DNA of 64,000 nt from assembly GCA_000729835.1 (NCBI GenBank), contig JFHB01000010.1, positions 310,001 to 374,000 of the forward strand, in the 5' to 3' direction. This DNA is from Atkinsonella hypoxylon (lineage: Eukaryota; Ascomycota; Sordariomycetes; Hypocreales; Clavicipitaceae). Positions 1 through 13,000 of the stretch are shown here, one piece after another. Positions within the stretch are counted from its first letter, which is position 1; each line of letters opens with the position of its first letter. Made by a program: the position numbers and the translations under genes. The notes under the pieces are model-generated. The model did no database searches. It saw nothing but the letters and a program-made list of their open reading frames with translations, and had not been told where the DNA came from.

Positions 1-1047
1 AACGGGGAAAGAGAGGGGAGGCCCGCTAGACAGGGAACGAGCGAGATTGGCCCAGTTTGACTGGGACAGGGTAGATAGGCACGACAGATGGGCATGACAC
101 GGGGCGGGGGGGGGGCACAGGGCCAGGGACAATGCAGGCAGACGGTACTTGGCAACCTCTCTGCAGGTGGTCAAAGATTCCAGACCAGGTCCGGTGGACT
201 GAGAAACCACGGAAAGTGACTACCAGATTATATCCCCACCGGACTAGGCTAGACAGACGCCTCGCTCCAAGTTCAGGGCTGCTGGGCAGATCTAGGCTGC
301 ATCCAGCATAACGCCGCGCACCACGTCGACTGCTGAGGCTCCCGCGGCTGTCAAGACCGGATCTGCCTGCTATTAATACGATATGGCGTTTGATACGACT
401 GACGACAGGCGTGGCTGGAGAAACGCCCAACGAGAAGGAAGTGGAGTAGCCTGGCAATACATGCCAGGTATGTATGGAGTAGGTGAGCAGTCACTTGTCG
501 CGTAGAATATTTTTGTGCTATTTATTAGACTTCCGTCTTAGCTAACTAGTGCTAACGCAGCGGGTTGCTAATGTTCCAATAGCGTCGACGGTGTTAAAGG
601 AGCTCTCAAACAAATTCGCGCAGCGAACATCTCCGTGCATCTTGCCTAAACTAATAAGCTCCCTTACTTGCATGCGAGCAGAAGAAACGCGAGGACCTAG
701 TCGAATTTAAAGAGCTAGACAAAGCATGGCAGGTTTGAAGCCACGATAGCTACACCACAATCCATTGTCTCTCTAAGTGGCGCCCTGGACCGTCCATGGA
801 CGACGACTTTGCTCCAGCCGCAGCATATTACGGCCGAAGAATAGAACGACCACCCAAGCACCCATCATCGTGCCGTGGATGGAGTACGTGGCTTGATTCA
901 GAGTTGACTCCCTGCAGGCGCATTTGTTCCTGAATGAGAGCATCGGCTAGTAATACCGGGGCAAAGAGTCTGCATTTGCAGGGCGGCAATAACAGAATTT
1001 TCGTACGTGTTTACGGGGTACTTGCGGCAATCCAGCAAGCGAGACAG

Positions 1048-1102
1048 TGTAGAAACAGTGTAGAAACAGTGTAGAAACAGTGTAGAAACAGTGTAGAAAC
1101 AG
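1048..1102. repeat. 11-bp tandem repeat, 5 copies
   Basis: Five exact head-to-tail copies of TGTAGAAACAG. The unit length is not a multiple of three and no gene model covers it, so it is a plain minisatellite in intergenic DNA. Confidence 0.95.
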
Positions 1103-2943
1103 CGCCGACAAATCATTGCGAATTAGATTCCGACTCGGGACTTTCTCCCTTGCAGTCCAGAATCGGATTTTCTTCTGGGGTCGTAGCTAGAACCTGGCAG
1201 CCCAAAGTTTGTCCTTTGCGACCATGATTCGTCCATTATTGCTTTTTTTTTTTTTGGCAACGGGCGGGCCTGATCCGTACATAGAGTCAAATGCCAGCCC
1301 GTGGACGCGTTAGAGGGCCGTATGCTCTCCCGCGAGCGATTTTAATATTCTCCCGAGCCAAGTGCGTCATAGCGTAGCAAGCAGCCGATCCAATGACCAT
1401 CGATTCTAGGTGCATGACAGACCGTACATCCGGCACTGGCCCCCAGGCAACTGAAAGATTGGCGGCTATTTGCATCAAATAATGCATGTCCAGTGTACAT
1501 GAAGGACCATCATTCCAAGCAACCGCCGATCTAACGGTTGTCGCAGCAGTTTGACACATACTAGACCGACTATTATGTGTCAAGCGATAGTCTGTTGATC
1601 AAGCCGCGCCAAAGCACAGCATCCTTTGGTAGCAAATCACTCCAAACGGGCTTTCAGACATTCGACAGCTACTGGGTGGATGCCCGGTCACCCACCCACA
1701 CAATCATCAATCTTGACATCTGTCCGTCTAAATTGAGCCGTCCTTCCGCTACCAAAGACTCACCTGCGTACCCTGCTTTGCTGCTTTGCACGCATACAAC
1801 CGACTACGGGAGTTCATGCAGTCCAGCTTGCTCATAAATCTACGGAGTACTCCGTAATACAGAATACAGAGTACTTGATGGGTTTAAGATCGGACCGTGG
1901 GCTACGTTTGTGGCTTATGACAAGCCCACCAGAAACCCTAGTCGCCACCAGATTAGCATGAGGCGCCTCGAACTGATAGAAGAGATCGAATAAGACATGA
2001 TCCAAGTAACGAACCGTCTAACTAACCGACGTCTTATTGAGACAAAAGACATGGCGTAAGAACAGGCCCAGACAGAGACAGAGAGAAAATTGAGAGAATT
2101 GAAAGAATTGGCCCCCGCTGCGGCACTATCAGCCTTCGCTACCCACTAGGTCGACGACAAAACATAAAGCAGGCAAAGCACCGTCAACGCACAGCACACC
2201 CCTTAACATGGACTTATGGGTGGGCCATCCTGGAAAGAAAAACGATTTAATACTTTGTCGACCCCCCCCGGCTGCTTATTAATGTGCAAAGAGAAAATAA
2301 TAATTGAAAGCACCCACCTGAACAGAGGCGCCTGACTCTTTTGAGACGCAGTTGTCTAGGTATTTTCCCTTCATCCCTTGCGTCGCTTATGTGCAGATCA
2401 TCGCACCAGAGTGGAGATGGCCCGCCAATTCGTACCGTGCTGTTCAATAACTGAAATTGTGCTGAAGAAACTTAGGAAAATATTTCGGATGGAGTTCATA
2501 CGGGGAACAAACGCAAAGTATGCATTCTCGGACGCGAACTGCTCGATCGGTTTCCATCATATCTCAACTCCAGGCCCTTTGAACCTCCTATTATACACTC
2601 CATGTGTTCTTGCAGGTCGCTTCTGGTCACAATGTTTTGTTTGGAGCGGATGTGGCACCGCTCATCAGCGAGATAGTGATGAAACCCCACCCATGTTTCA
2701 AGATCTGGACTTGTCCCACCCACCCAACGACGGTCAACAAACAAAGCTGAAAATCACACTGGCGATGCGAAAACTGTTACTATTGCCGAGCTTAAGATCA
2801 AATGCACACGAGTAGCACCCGTCGAGAGTGGGCGGTTGCACTGCATCACGTTGAAATAAGGAATACCGGCGATCGATGAACTAGGTTGAATTACCCTTTA
2901 CGGGCGCGAAGGGATCTTCACCAAACCTTAATCGGCACGCGGG

Positions 2944-3008
2944 TGAAGAAATACACGACTCCTCGTACCTACCAACACATGAGGTACGAGGGGTCGTGTA
3001 TTTCTTCA
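2944..3008. repeat. Long inverted repeat (hairpin), 27-bp arms
   Basis: The left arm (2944-2970) and right arm (2982-3008) are reverse complements over 27 positions with a single difference, separated by an 11-nt spacer. As RNA the difference would be a G-U wobble, giving a nearly perfect 27-bp hairpin. No gene model overlaps it. It could be a foldback element remnant or the precursor of a small RNA; nothing else in the sequence decides between these. Confidence 0.9.
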
Positions 3009-3089
3009 GCCCCTTGATGGGCTCGCTGCCATCGGAAAGGATACGATGAATGGACTTTTTTAGAGCCTCTACCGGACCGTGATGACGCA

Positions 3090-3320
3090 AAACGCAGTTG
3101 GAAAGCATTACACCAACACCAACGGATACAGCAGTTACAACTGCGGTTCCTGAAAGTGTTCCCGGGCACAACGACAACTATCACGCCGCCAGCAAATTGC
3201 ACCCATCCTTGCACCACACTCGTCGTGATCACAGTTCCGACAAGTCAATCCTCTCCATCTCCTTCGTCATCAGCCTCTCACTCGTCCACAAACCCAGCTG
3301 GCTGTACCTTAGCCTCTAAT
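3090..3320 (+). pseudogene. Frameshifted Ser/Thr/Pro-rich coding remnant (possible)
   Basis: Two overlapping plus-strand frames (from 3098 and from 3156) each encode Thr/Ser/Pro-rich peptide. Moving from the first to the second around 3165-3180 gives a continuous mucin-like stretch with several Cys residues (TPPANCTHPCTT), ending in a Ser-rich run and a stop near 3336. This looks like the tail of a fungal wall or GPI-anchored surface protein broken by a frameshift. No start, signal peptide or defined domain is visible, and simple composition could explain it. Confidence 0.25.
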
Positions 3321-5199
3321 GCCCTGCATCTGATTTAAACATTACTTATTATAGCTCTCCTTTTTATGTTGAGAACGCTGTTGGAACGTTGATGCGTATA
3401 TGTCTCAGAAACTTATCTCGAGATCCTTGATACCACATCCCTCCAGACGACTTGAGCGACGTCAGTGCCTAGGCGGTGGCACAGTTCCTCACTATGCTGG
3501 ATGTCAGCGAAATATCGGCGGACTGTCTATTAAGGATGCGAATACATCCACTCTTATTTCTTCGGTATGTGATTACACTCTTGATTTATCTGCTGATAAT
3601 GCTACAAACCTTTATGTCAGTTCCCCAACTGCGTTTGCTTGTCACGGAGTCAAAAACCAAATGCAGTATCTCCTCACATCGCAGCAGCTGGATCTTGATA
3701 TAATAATTCCCTCTCAATTGCGGTGAAGTATATCTCCATGGAGGTCAATATTATCCTCTAGGGATTGTTATGATAGCTATAAGTTTGCTACTGTTTTTTA
3801 AACATTAATCCAGTCGCCCGGAGGGCCTTCGGTTGGCAGTTATCATGGTTTGATGTACCCAGTTCAATGTGGAGGCTAATGCGAAAAGACATTTGACCAT
3901 GTTCAGGTGTCACAATATGAACGTAGTGGCCAATATGGCGCCCACCACTGCTGCCGCTGCGGCCGCTACCGCGCTACTGTATTGTACCTAATTATTAGCA
4001 GCACGTCGTATACAGTGCACTCAATTTTCGTTAAAATTCGTAATAATTGCTACCGTAATACAGGGATTATCAGATATCAGGGATACGAATTGGCGTCCAG
4101 GGCCCTTCGCCACTTACGGTATCTAGTAAGTATCAGGTACAGGTAGGTGGCTAGCCTAGCCTAGGTACCTAGGTAGGTACATGTAGACACTTGAAGCGTT
4201 AATAGAAATTCCACTACCTTAAAGACATCGCAAGATTAACCATCTATGCGGCCTTGTCACTGGCTAGAGGGATGCATAGCGCAATCTCGCTTTTATTTGG
4301 CACCAAATAAGAATAAAAATAAAAATAAAGCGGAGGAGAGAAAACAGGCAACATACTAATTATGCTCAAACAGAAGAGTCGTTAGCCCATGCCTAGCTAA
4401 AGGTACCTAGGAGGTCGATATTTGTCTCGCAGTGACTGTTGCGAGAAATACCTCTCCATATGTCTAATGAAAAGCTTTGACATTCAATTAGATGCTGGCT
4501 GTTTTTGTGTAGCTTGATAGTTTTTCTTTCATTGCTAGAAGAAGCTTTGCAGCGAGAGCTTTAGAAATAATGGATTCATTGTTTTCCAAGTTGGCAGCGG
4601 CGAAATGTACCATGTACAAGTGGACGCCCACGTAGATCATTAACGGTCGGATGAAACCCATGCCCCTACCCCTCAGGCATGTGGCCGGTTGAACAAAAAA
4701 CCGGACTGAATTCTTTGTTCTTGAACTGTCTATCCAATGATGTCATTTCCAATCAAATGTGTCTTCAAAATTACGATGTCATTATGGTCGTTTTAATTCA
4801 ATATTATGATGAAGGTAGGGAGCTCTAACGTCTTAATCAAAAGTTCATCCAGTAGGAGTACTAATACACCAGACTCAGTAATAATTACCGACCTAGGTAG
4901 GTAGGTAATCAACAATGTAAAGACTTTGCGCCTGCCCAAGGCAATTGGCATGAAAACAATGCGATATCCAGCAATACGCCAATAGCTGTACGTCTTTTGC
5001 AAGGAGCCAGCCATCATCATGCAGCGGAGCCCCTGGGAGGACCCTGAAGAGGTCTTGTCTGCGCCACAGCCTACATGCAGCAAGACACAGGGGTGCCTCT
5101 TCACCGCCTCTTCAGACGTGGCAGAAAAAATTTAGTCTACTATGCCCATCCCACCCGCAAATGTAAAACAGCACGACACGGGAGGAGAACACAGAAAAG

Positions 5200-5697
5200 A
5201 TGTCTGACGACGAAGTTCCGACTCTCATCGCTTCCGAAGGTCATGAAAAAACTACGAAACCCGTGGGGCTGCGCAAGAATGGTGCGCGCTGACTGGTACC
5301 TGCCGGAGATAGTTGATGTTTCTGACACCCTCATACAGGCAAGCAATGGCGCGAACCCAAGAAAGCCTTTCGCCCTACAAAAGGCTTGACGTCGTACGAA
5401 AGGAGAACCAAGGAGAGAGCCGCCATGGCCCAGATGAAGGCCAAGGAGAAGGAAATGCTACAAGAGAAGGAAGAGGCAAGAAAAGTGAGTATCCTCTTAC
5501 CCCAACCGCGTGAAAAGGTAGCACGCTAACCGAACACTCTTTTCCCAACATGACAGGAAAAAATCGAAAAAATTCGTGAGAAACGTGCCAGAAAGGAGGA
5601 GCGAGAAAGATACGAAAAGATGGCTGAGACAATGCATCGCAAAAGAGTGGAGAGGCTGAAGAGAAAAGAGAAGCGCAACAAGTTGATCAATTCGTGA
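5200..5697 (+). CDS. CGR1: rRNA-processing protein Cgr1
   Basis: Small basic nucleolar protein of the Cgr1 family, which acts in 60S subunit maturation and pre-rRNA processing. The ATG at 5200 opens a reading frame interrupted by two introns: 5282-5338 (57 nt) and 5485-5556 (72 nt), both GT-AG. The spliced product is 122 aa, close to the usual family length. It contains the conserved GLRKNGKQW and KKAFRPTKGLTSYE segments, followed by a long Lys/Arg/Glu-rich helix and the typical basic C-terminus (RKEKRNKLINS). Without splicing, the first exon would stop after 30 codons, which is why no single long ORF marks this gene. The nearest neighbour downstream is an unrelated coiled-coil protein on the same strand. 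Identification rests on family resemblance and is strong. Confidence 0.93.
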
Positions 5698-6503
5698 TTG
5701 TCACGAGACCGGAGACAGTGTCTCCTTCCCTCGACCTCTGTAGTTGCGATCTGCGGACATACAAAGACACCCGATCTTCGATTAGGATTGTTGGCATGGC
5801 CCTCTTTCCTCTGCCTTTGTGCGTTTTCAGGCGGCATTTCTGGCTATGTGCCGCGGCATTCGGTCATATCACCTTGATAGGCCTTGGCTGGCACAGCTTC
5901 ACGTTCAGGCAGCACAGAGTCATGAACTGAAAGCCTGTAGATGAGTCCTCCGCCCAGCACGTCTTTCTACTGGCATGCATGCACTGCTGCAAACGATATT
6001 ATGGCGAATTGGTGCTGGGTATACTTGGGCATATGGGCATATGGGCATATTTGAGGATTAGCATTAATTAAAGCACAGTTCTTCTGGAATTCTCGCATTA
6101 CTATGAGGAGTAGACGCGCGAGTCAGACTGTCTGCTATCGACCATCTCTTTTAAGAAGGAAAAAAAAATTAACAAATTTCCGAACATTTGTGAGTGTCTT
6201 TTCTGTCGCGGATAGATACAACACGCCATGTGATTCATTTTGGAGATTGGCTGGCATGTGAACTGGGATGGTCTGAACCACTTGGCCCCACCTGCCTCGT
6301 GTGCATAGACGCCCATCGGCTCCTGATGGTCTGCTTTTTTCCTCTCAAATTCCGACCGACTCGTATCTCTCCTCCATTCTGACTGATACTCTGGCACACT
6401 GCTTTTTTGGAAGGCCACCTCCGTCACCCTTGCCGCGGCAGCGGGTCCTAGGGCGGGCGAATCCGGGCGAATTCCACGGATGCGGCGGAAAGCTTAAGCG
6501 TGC
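5698..6503. other. Intergenic, CGR1 to coiled-coil gene
   Basis: No gene recognised. It contains three copies of GGGCATAT in tandem at 6027-6050 and presumably the CGR1 3' UTR and the next gene's promoter. Confidence 0.6.
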
Positions 6504-7616
6504 ATGCGAGAAAATATGTCAACTCTCAGCAATGGCACAGAGGCCACAAAGCAGGCATCTCCTCCATCTCGACCGAGCAGTCGCCACCAAGTCAAGAGGT
6601 CTTTGGCGGAACTCGCCTCGCCGAGCAGACTTCACCGCCGACCCCACTTGCATCGAAGACAGGATAGTCAGTACGAAGATAAGGAGAAGTCTTCGTTGTC
6701 ATCGGTGGTTCTGGCCCCTCGGATACGGACGTCACTCGACTTTCCCATGTCTGCCGGAACAAGTCCCCTCATGACACCCAGTGGAAGCAGACGGGCGAGC
6801 GTTCTGCTACCCAAAGAGAATGGCTACGACGAGCCAAAGGACAGGAAGGAAGCGAGGCTATTGCTGGAGCATCAGAATGCCTCCATACGAGCAGAGTATG
6901 TATCCTCCTACCACGCCATATCAGGATCTGAGACCGTTTGCTGTGTTGGAAGGAAATGTTAACGCGGCATGTCCGAGTTTATCAGTGGATTAAGGCAATC
7001 TCTTGCAGAACTAAACTCGCTCACGACGACCATGACTAAACGGCTGGACGACACATATTACTGCGTTCTTGAGAGGATGAGCATGCTCCGGAACACCGTC
7101 CAATCGCTGCGAGATTTGGCACAAAACTCTCATGACATCTGCGAGACATTTGACAAGGACTCCCGCGACCTAGAAAGCGACATTATTCGTCAGCTCAGCG
7201 CTGTGGGACATTTCGAAGAACAACAGAGGAAAATATTGGCTTTGAAGAAACGCATCTATGAGTCGCGCGAGAGGATATCGGAGTTGTCTTCACGCGTGGA
7301 CGTTGTGCAGCAGTGTGTAGAGCGATGGGAAAAGGCCGACAGGCGATGGCAAGAGAAGACTCGCAAAAGGCTCAAGATTATTTGGTCTGTGACCACGATC
7401 CTCGCCCTCCTTGTCATTATCTTTGGGATAGGCATGAGTTATGCTGATCGGGGTGGCAAAGAGGGGCAAGTCACGGACTGCAACATGACGAGTCCGAATA
7501 TGCCGCCTTGGTTGAGTGCTCGGCGCAACAAGAGCATGAGAGAGTCGGGGAGGAATTCGCTGTGGAAGGGGCCTCTTACGGAAGCAGAGCAGCTGCGCGC
7601 CTTTGATGAGCTGTGA
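6504..7616 (+). CDS. Coiled-coil single-pass membrane protein, function unknown
   Basis: Two exons joined across a 90-nt intron (6896-6985; GT-AG, with a GTTAAC branch-like site at about 6957) give 340 aa. A start at 6516, four codons later, has a better A at -3 and is equally possible. Residues about 1-125 are polar, Ser/Arg/Pro-rich and probably disordered. Residues about 135-255 are strongly helical and heptad-like, with many Leu, Glu, Arg and Lys. One hydrophobic helix follows at about 262-283 (IIWSVTTILALLVIIFGIG), then a polar tail of about 57 residues with no further membrane segment. There is no signal peptide. I see an internal-membrane or nuclear-envelope style anchor, but I do not recognise the family and assign no function. 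Confidence 0.8.
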
Positions 7617-10054
7617 AAGGAGGGTTGAGTGTACATTGCACATGTCTGAGTGGTTGAATGTTTTGTTTCTTTGTGGTTTTAGCATTAACCTAAGCGTATG
7701 CAAAGATACCCCCGGTCTCAGATATTTCATTAATTTTACTATTTTGGTGCACTCTCCAGAGGAGTTTTTGACTTGCGCACATACGCTACGCCTCATCCAA
7801 CAGTGCAGATGTAGTTGATCAAAGACTACTTTTCTCACGGAAGAGCACTGCGCGACGTCTATGGTACAAGTTATTACTAGAAGAGCAGTTACACTGCGCC
7901 TTGTTTCGGTAACAAGTTTCGGCAACACTAAGCGCTGCTGCAAGTCTGGCGGTCTGAATGAATTGAAGGGGGTCCAAGCCCCAGATCATCCTTGTGACTT
8001 AGTTGCTAGACACTCATCACTCATGTGTAAAGAGTATTATTATGCGGTATGTACGCAGGCAGAACTTCGCAACTGGTATAGTCGAGTGGAGTGAACGACA
8101 TTGCGTCTAGGGTGAATGCCACAGGAACATGAGATCTCGCTCGTCATAGTAGTGTTCAATTCATAAATCACAAGGTCTGCCAGCCGTGTTCTCGTAAGGA
8201 TAACAATACGTCAAGGCCAGATCATCAGGCTAGGTATTTTCTCGAATTGTCGGCTCGAGCCATATCGTGGCGAGAATGCTCCGTGATTTTGCATAACTGC
8301 GCGCAAAGAGGTTACAACTATGACAATTCGCCTCGACCAGGAACGCATTTTGCCCTGCATCACGGAAAACCACAGATTATTTCCCTCGCACGGCTATACC
8401 GAGGATTAAGGATACATGCCTGGGTTAGGTACGGAGTAGAATGCCCATGCAGCGCAGGCCGCATAGTTAGTACATGCCTAGGTACATAACATGGGACAAT
8501 ACGCTACTGGAGTTTGATTGGCGGGAGCGTATGATCCTTGCCTTGACGTGGGAGCCTCTTAATTCATGCACGACGATGCACCAGGTCTAACGCGATATTT
8601 GGTTATGACCAATTTGGTACTATACTGTACAATGGCATGGTATTTTTAGTTGAGGTAGAAATTTGCGCGGAAAGACCCTGTCAGCTGTTCCGTACAAAGA
8701 AGGTGAAAGAGAAAAGTACCGTTTCATTTATTTGACGGGAAACTTCCGTGACAAGGGGTGGCGTTGGCGTGGGGGACCAGTAGGTCGCTAGGATGACCTC
8801 TGACTGGCTGAAACTCGCTGGAATTGCGATTGCTTTCAGGCCAATTAGAAAATTATATCTTTACCGGGTAACTACTCCAGATAGCAGCAATATGTAGCAG
8901 AATTCAACCAATCAAAGAGCTCTGATTTCCCGGCTTAGCCCTAGGCGCCGAGTCTTACCCGATTAGGCTACCGCACCCTGCGTGGTTGTGTCTTAGATGA
9001 AGTCAATGCATCGAAGGTGACCAACCAAACAGCTGCTTCCATTGCTCGAGCGTGAATATTCAAAAACGAGGACTTGTTGACACTGCATCTGCATGACCTC
9101 CTTGGGGCCCTCCTGGCAGGGTTCTGGTCGTTCTACTGTGGCTTGGCCTGCGTCCCAGGCGCTGGCAGAGCTCACGTCATCCTTCGGCGCCAGATGTGGT
9201 ACCAGTATTACGAGGAGTTGACGCCTCGGTAATCTGCGGGGCTCAAATCCCTGCCTAGCAGGGCTGGACTGGGCGTAGAGACTGGAGCGACCAGACCCCG
9301 TCAGTAAGTAAAATCATAGAATCAGCAAGTTAGCGCGTGAACATGGCGACATCTGAGTCGGCAATAATGTTTCGAGTGGAGGACAGAAACATCCTTGTCA
9401 TCCAGATTTATTACTCGCCCGCCGCAATCACGGTACTGGCGTCGGGTCTTTCACGTAACTGCCCACGCGCTGAGGCTGTGACTTCATCGTCTGCCAGATC
9501 CATAATACTGTGCCACGCCTCGTGCGCCCATGCCATGTTTCATTTGCTAAAAAAAAAAAAACCAAAAAAAAAAAATCAGGGTTCTTGGTGTTCAGCAATG
9601 ATATAAATGCGCTCCAAGCCCTCTCCATTGCAATCCATTGCAATCCGAAAAGAAGTACCAGACATGTCATGATTGTGGGTGAATTTTCCGTTGGTTGCTC
9701 CTCTCCTTTCCTTGACGAGGGACTCTCTGCTGCAACGGAACGTGTGGACCAGGGAACCCTGTCCTGTCGCATTACTATCGCCCAGGTCCAACCCGCCGTG
9801 TGTCAAGCCGAGAGAGGTCACTGATAGATCAATCAATAGCTCTGACGGAGCTGTGCCCCGCCATAACTACCTAAACTTCCGGCTGCCCACTGTTCGTCGA
9901 CTCGTTGGCGCTACCAACCTCGTCCGTCTGTTCTTTCTACCGACGAGCTGGTCTTGAGTGGGGGAAGACTCTTTTCACCATCGTCCTTGGTTCCTTTGAC
10001 CGTTCCTTTTTTCCGGGAGACGTTGGACACACGACTCACTTCAACCACGCCGCC
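7617..10054. other. Intergenic region, no gene recognised
   Basis: About 2.4 kb without a supportable gene. It holds short ORFs with no domains, an interrupted poly-A tract at about 9550-9575 and a CCTAGGTAC motif at about 8477. The final few hundred bases must contain the promoter and leader of the PX-domain gene. Confidence 0.55.
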
Positions 10055-13000
10055 ATGGCTCAAGACAGCAGTGTTGGTGCTGCAGGCGCAGCCGAGCCTG
10101 TTGACCTGGTGCAAGCTCCCATTACTCCCGCTGGTGATGTCAACGAACTGCCCATCCGTACCACCAGTTCCGGCTCGACTCGTCCTCAAGGTCATATGCT
10201 GACCGGAAAGCAAGAGCACTGTAAGTCTATCATTCCACGTGCCTCTCGACTGGTGTTTGAGCACAGCGAAGACACAAGAGCTGACAATGGGCACACGAAA
10301 CAGACCTTAAGCGGGAACTGATCTCAAAGCAGGTCAAATGGGAGATCAACGAACTCAACTCACCCACCGCTCTGCAACGATTCGGTGCGCCTTTCCGTTC
10401 CGATCATGGTGAGGTTCCCCCTCAAGAGTCTGAGCTGCCAATACTTCGTTTCATCTTTGTCCACCATGTTCGGGACTTTCCTTTTCTTGATAAAGCCAGG
10501 GAGAAGGAGTTCTGGCAGGACAAGCTGCAAATCGTACGGTCTTTTTTTTTTTTTTTTTTCTTTGTCACTTTTTTTTTAAAAAGACAAAGTCTGGCGTGCT
10601 GACATGGTTCTTTATTTGTGCAGTTTTTGGAGTCATTTGCCGGCAAACACGTTTCATCATCGGAGGACCGACTAGAGGAGACCAAGCGTAGGAAGTTGGC
10701 TGTTAAGGCCCAGAAATTGGTCGAACTAATGATGGTTTCTGGCATTGGGACTTCCTCGGGCTTCGAAGAGCGCATTCGGTTCTCCGAGATAGAAATTGTC
10801 GACAGCACTGCCATTGATACCGGTGTTATGCACAACATTCCCGAGGGCAACTACATCAATGGATGGGACGTCAACGTAGCGAGTGTGCGCCTCATTTCTG
10901 TCAAGCGCAATATCAGACATCACAAGCATGCCGAGTTTTTGTTGCGTATCAAGCAAAAAGGCGAGCGGGAGTACTTTGTGGGACGACGATATGGCGATTT
11001 TGCCAAGCTCCATAAAAGGTTAAAGACGGAATTGCCTGGTCGCATTCTTCCTCCTCTTCCCAAGAAGGACAAGTCTAGCACCACAACGTCTGCGTTGTGG
11101 ACCAACTGGAGCAATGCGGACGACTCTGATGCATCGTCTGTGTCGTCGGTATCTACTCGGATGACTGGCGCGCCGCCTCAACATGGTGGAATATCGTCCT
11201 TGCTGTCTCCAAGCGCGTCGAGTTAGTATATCTCTTTGTTCTATCATCCAGGCGATTGTTTGTAACCAAAGATAAATTATAGGCTATGGACCTATGTCAC
11301 CGAGATCGATCCGATCTCAGGAGTCACCTCGCATGTCAAATGAGGGCAGGCTGAGCCCTGTCGTATCGGCGGATAAGAAGCACGTTAATGGTGGTGGGGT
11401 GAGGGCTGTCTATCTAGTGAGACTGCTGAACATTCTGCTAATTTGGAATGACAGAATGTTGTATTATGGAGAGAAAGCCAGAGAGTTTCTCTTCGATCTT
11501 TCCTACGATCGCTTTTACACAACCCCCAAGTTGCCAACACAAAGGCCATGCAAGAATTTCTGAGCGGAGAACCAATCACTCCCACTGATGATGATGTCGA
11601 AGATATCATGAGGCGCAAAGCAGTAGACGAGAAGCGAATAGAGGAGCAGAAGCAGTTTTACGAGATTGCTAGAAAGCGCGCCGCAGAGCTTGACGAGTAT
11701 ATGGAGCAGTAAGTGCTGGACAATCTTTTGCGAATTACGGTCTTGATAAACTAATCATCGCCGACAAAGGTTCCGCCGGGATATTGTTGAGAGGAATGGA
11801 CTTACCATACTCTTCCAGGAGATTAAAGAAAAGAACACGATTCAAGACCTGAGCTTGCAGTATCAAAAGTTTGCCGAGTGGTTGAGAATAGAAGTTGCGG
11901 CAGTCATCTACCATCTTTTCCTTGCCGAAGACAACTCGCCAGAAATTTTCGCGCAAGCCAAGCGAATCCATTCACTCATACCATACTCGGTGCTCAAAAA
12001 TGTAATTCGAATTGCGAATCCAGCTGCCGTTATGTCCGGAGTGTTGGATATTTTCCTGGCGCAGCCTTTTGGTACCCGGTCGCTGATGCAGCGAATATTT
12101 TCGCTGACTCTCAATGACGGAATCAAGAGCTTTCAGAAATCCATCGATGCCTTGACGAACAAAATTGCGGACCCCATCTTCACAGACAAGTTGAAGTGGT
12201 ATGTTGAGGCAGATGAAGAGCTCAAAGCCTCCATTCGGTCTGAGGCTGAGGAAGAGAATATTGATCTTATCGTCGCCATCTTGCGATCGGATCTGATTGA
12301 ACCTCAATTAACAGGTGAACAAATCCAACGGCTTTTCAACGCTTATGTTGCATTTAACAACGCTGTTGAGAATGTGGATGAGGAATTGAAGCAGGGTGCC
12401 CAACTCTTTTCATACCTGAAGCAGCTGCTCAAGCTTTGCACGCGACAAAGAGACAAGGGTATGATGTTGCAGTTGATTGAAGAGCCTGTAACACTGCATC
12501 TCTTCCGAGATCTGTTCACTATATTCTACGAACCTCTGGTGAGAGTGTACAAATCTGCCAATGTCTATAATAGCGTCACCGACTTTTCCGTCTTTGTAGA
12601 TGATACGATCAAGGTACGTGAAATTCGCGGCCAAGCTGCTTCCTTCCCCTCTTCTTAATTTTTTTCCCGGCCCATCTGGGAGCACATCACTAACATTTGC
12701 CGAAAGGTCGTCGAAAAGTGCCGAGAGCAAGATGCTTCGGCAGATCCTAATCAGACGGTCCAAGCTTTCATAGACTTGTGCCAAAGACATGAGCACAACT
12801 TTTACAAATTCGTCCACGAAGTACATACACACGATAACGGTCTTTTCACCCAGCTCATGGGATGGATTGAGGGAATCTTGGAGTTTCTCCGTCATGGTCC
12901 AAAAAATGGTAGTCTGAATATGAACGCTTTGTTTGAAGGTGGTGTCAGCGCAGGAATTGTGGACAAGGAGAAGGCTATCGAAGAAATTAATGCCCTCATC

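Larger units (their letters stand above)
1..5199. other. Gene-poor region
   Basis: No ORF here has a recognisable domain, a credible splice pattern or coding-like composition over a useful length. The stretch holds an 11-bp tandem repeat (1048-1102), a long inverted repeat (2944-3008), a frameshifted Ser/Thr-rich remnant (about 3090-3320) and several CCTAGGTACC-like motifs (about 4130-4180, 4400, 4890). The short ORFs on both strands look like chance. Intergenic or decayed sequence is the best reading. Confidence 0.6.

Noticed and set aside
7290..7943. 217-aa minus-strand ORF downstream of the coiled-coil gene
   Set aside because: It overlaps the 3' half of a well-supported spliced gene and has no recognisable features.
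9225..9270. tRNA-like T-arm (GGGGCTCAAATCCC)
   Set aside because: No matching acceptor, D or anticodon arms could be folded around it.
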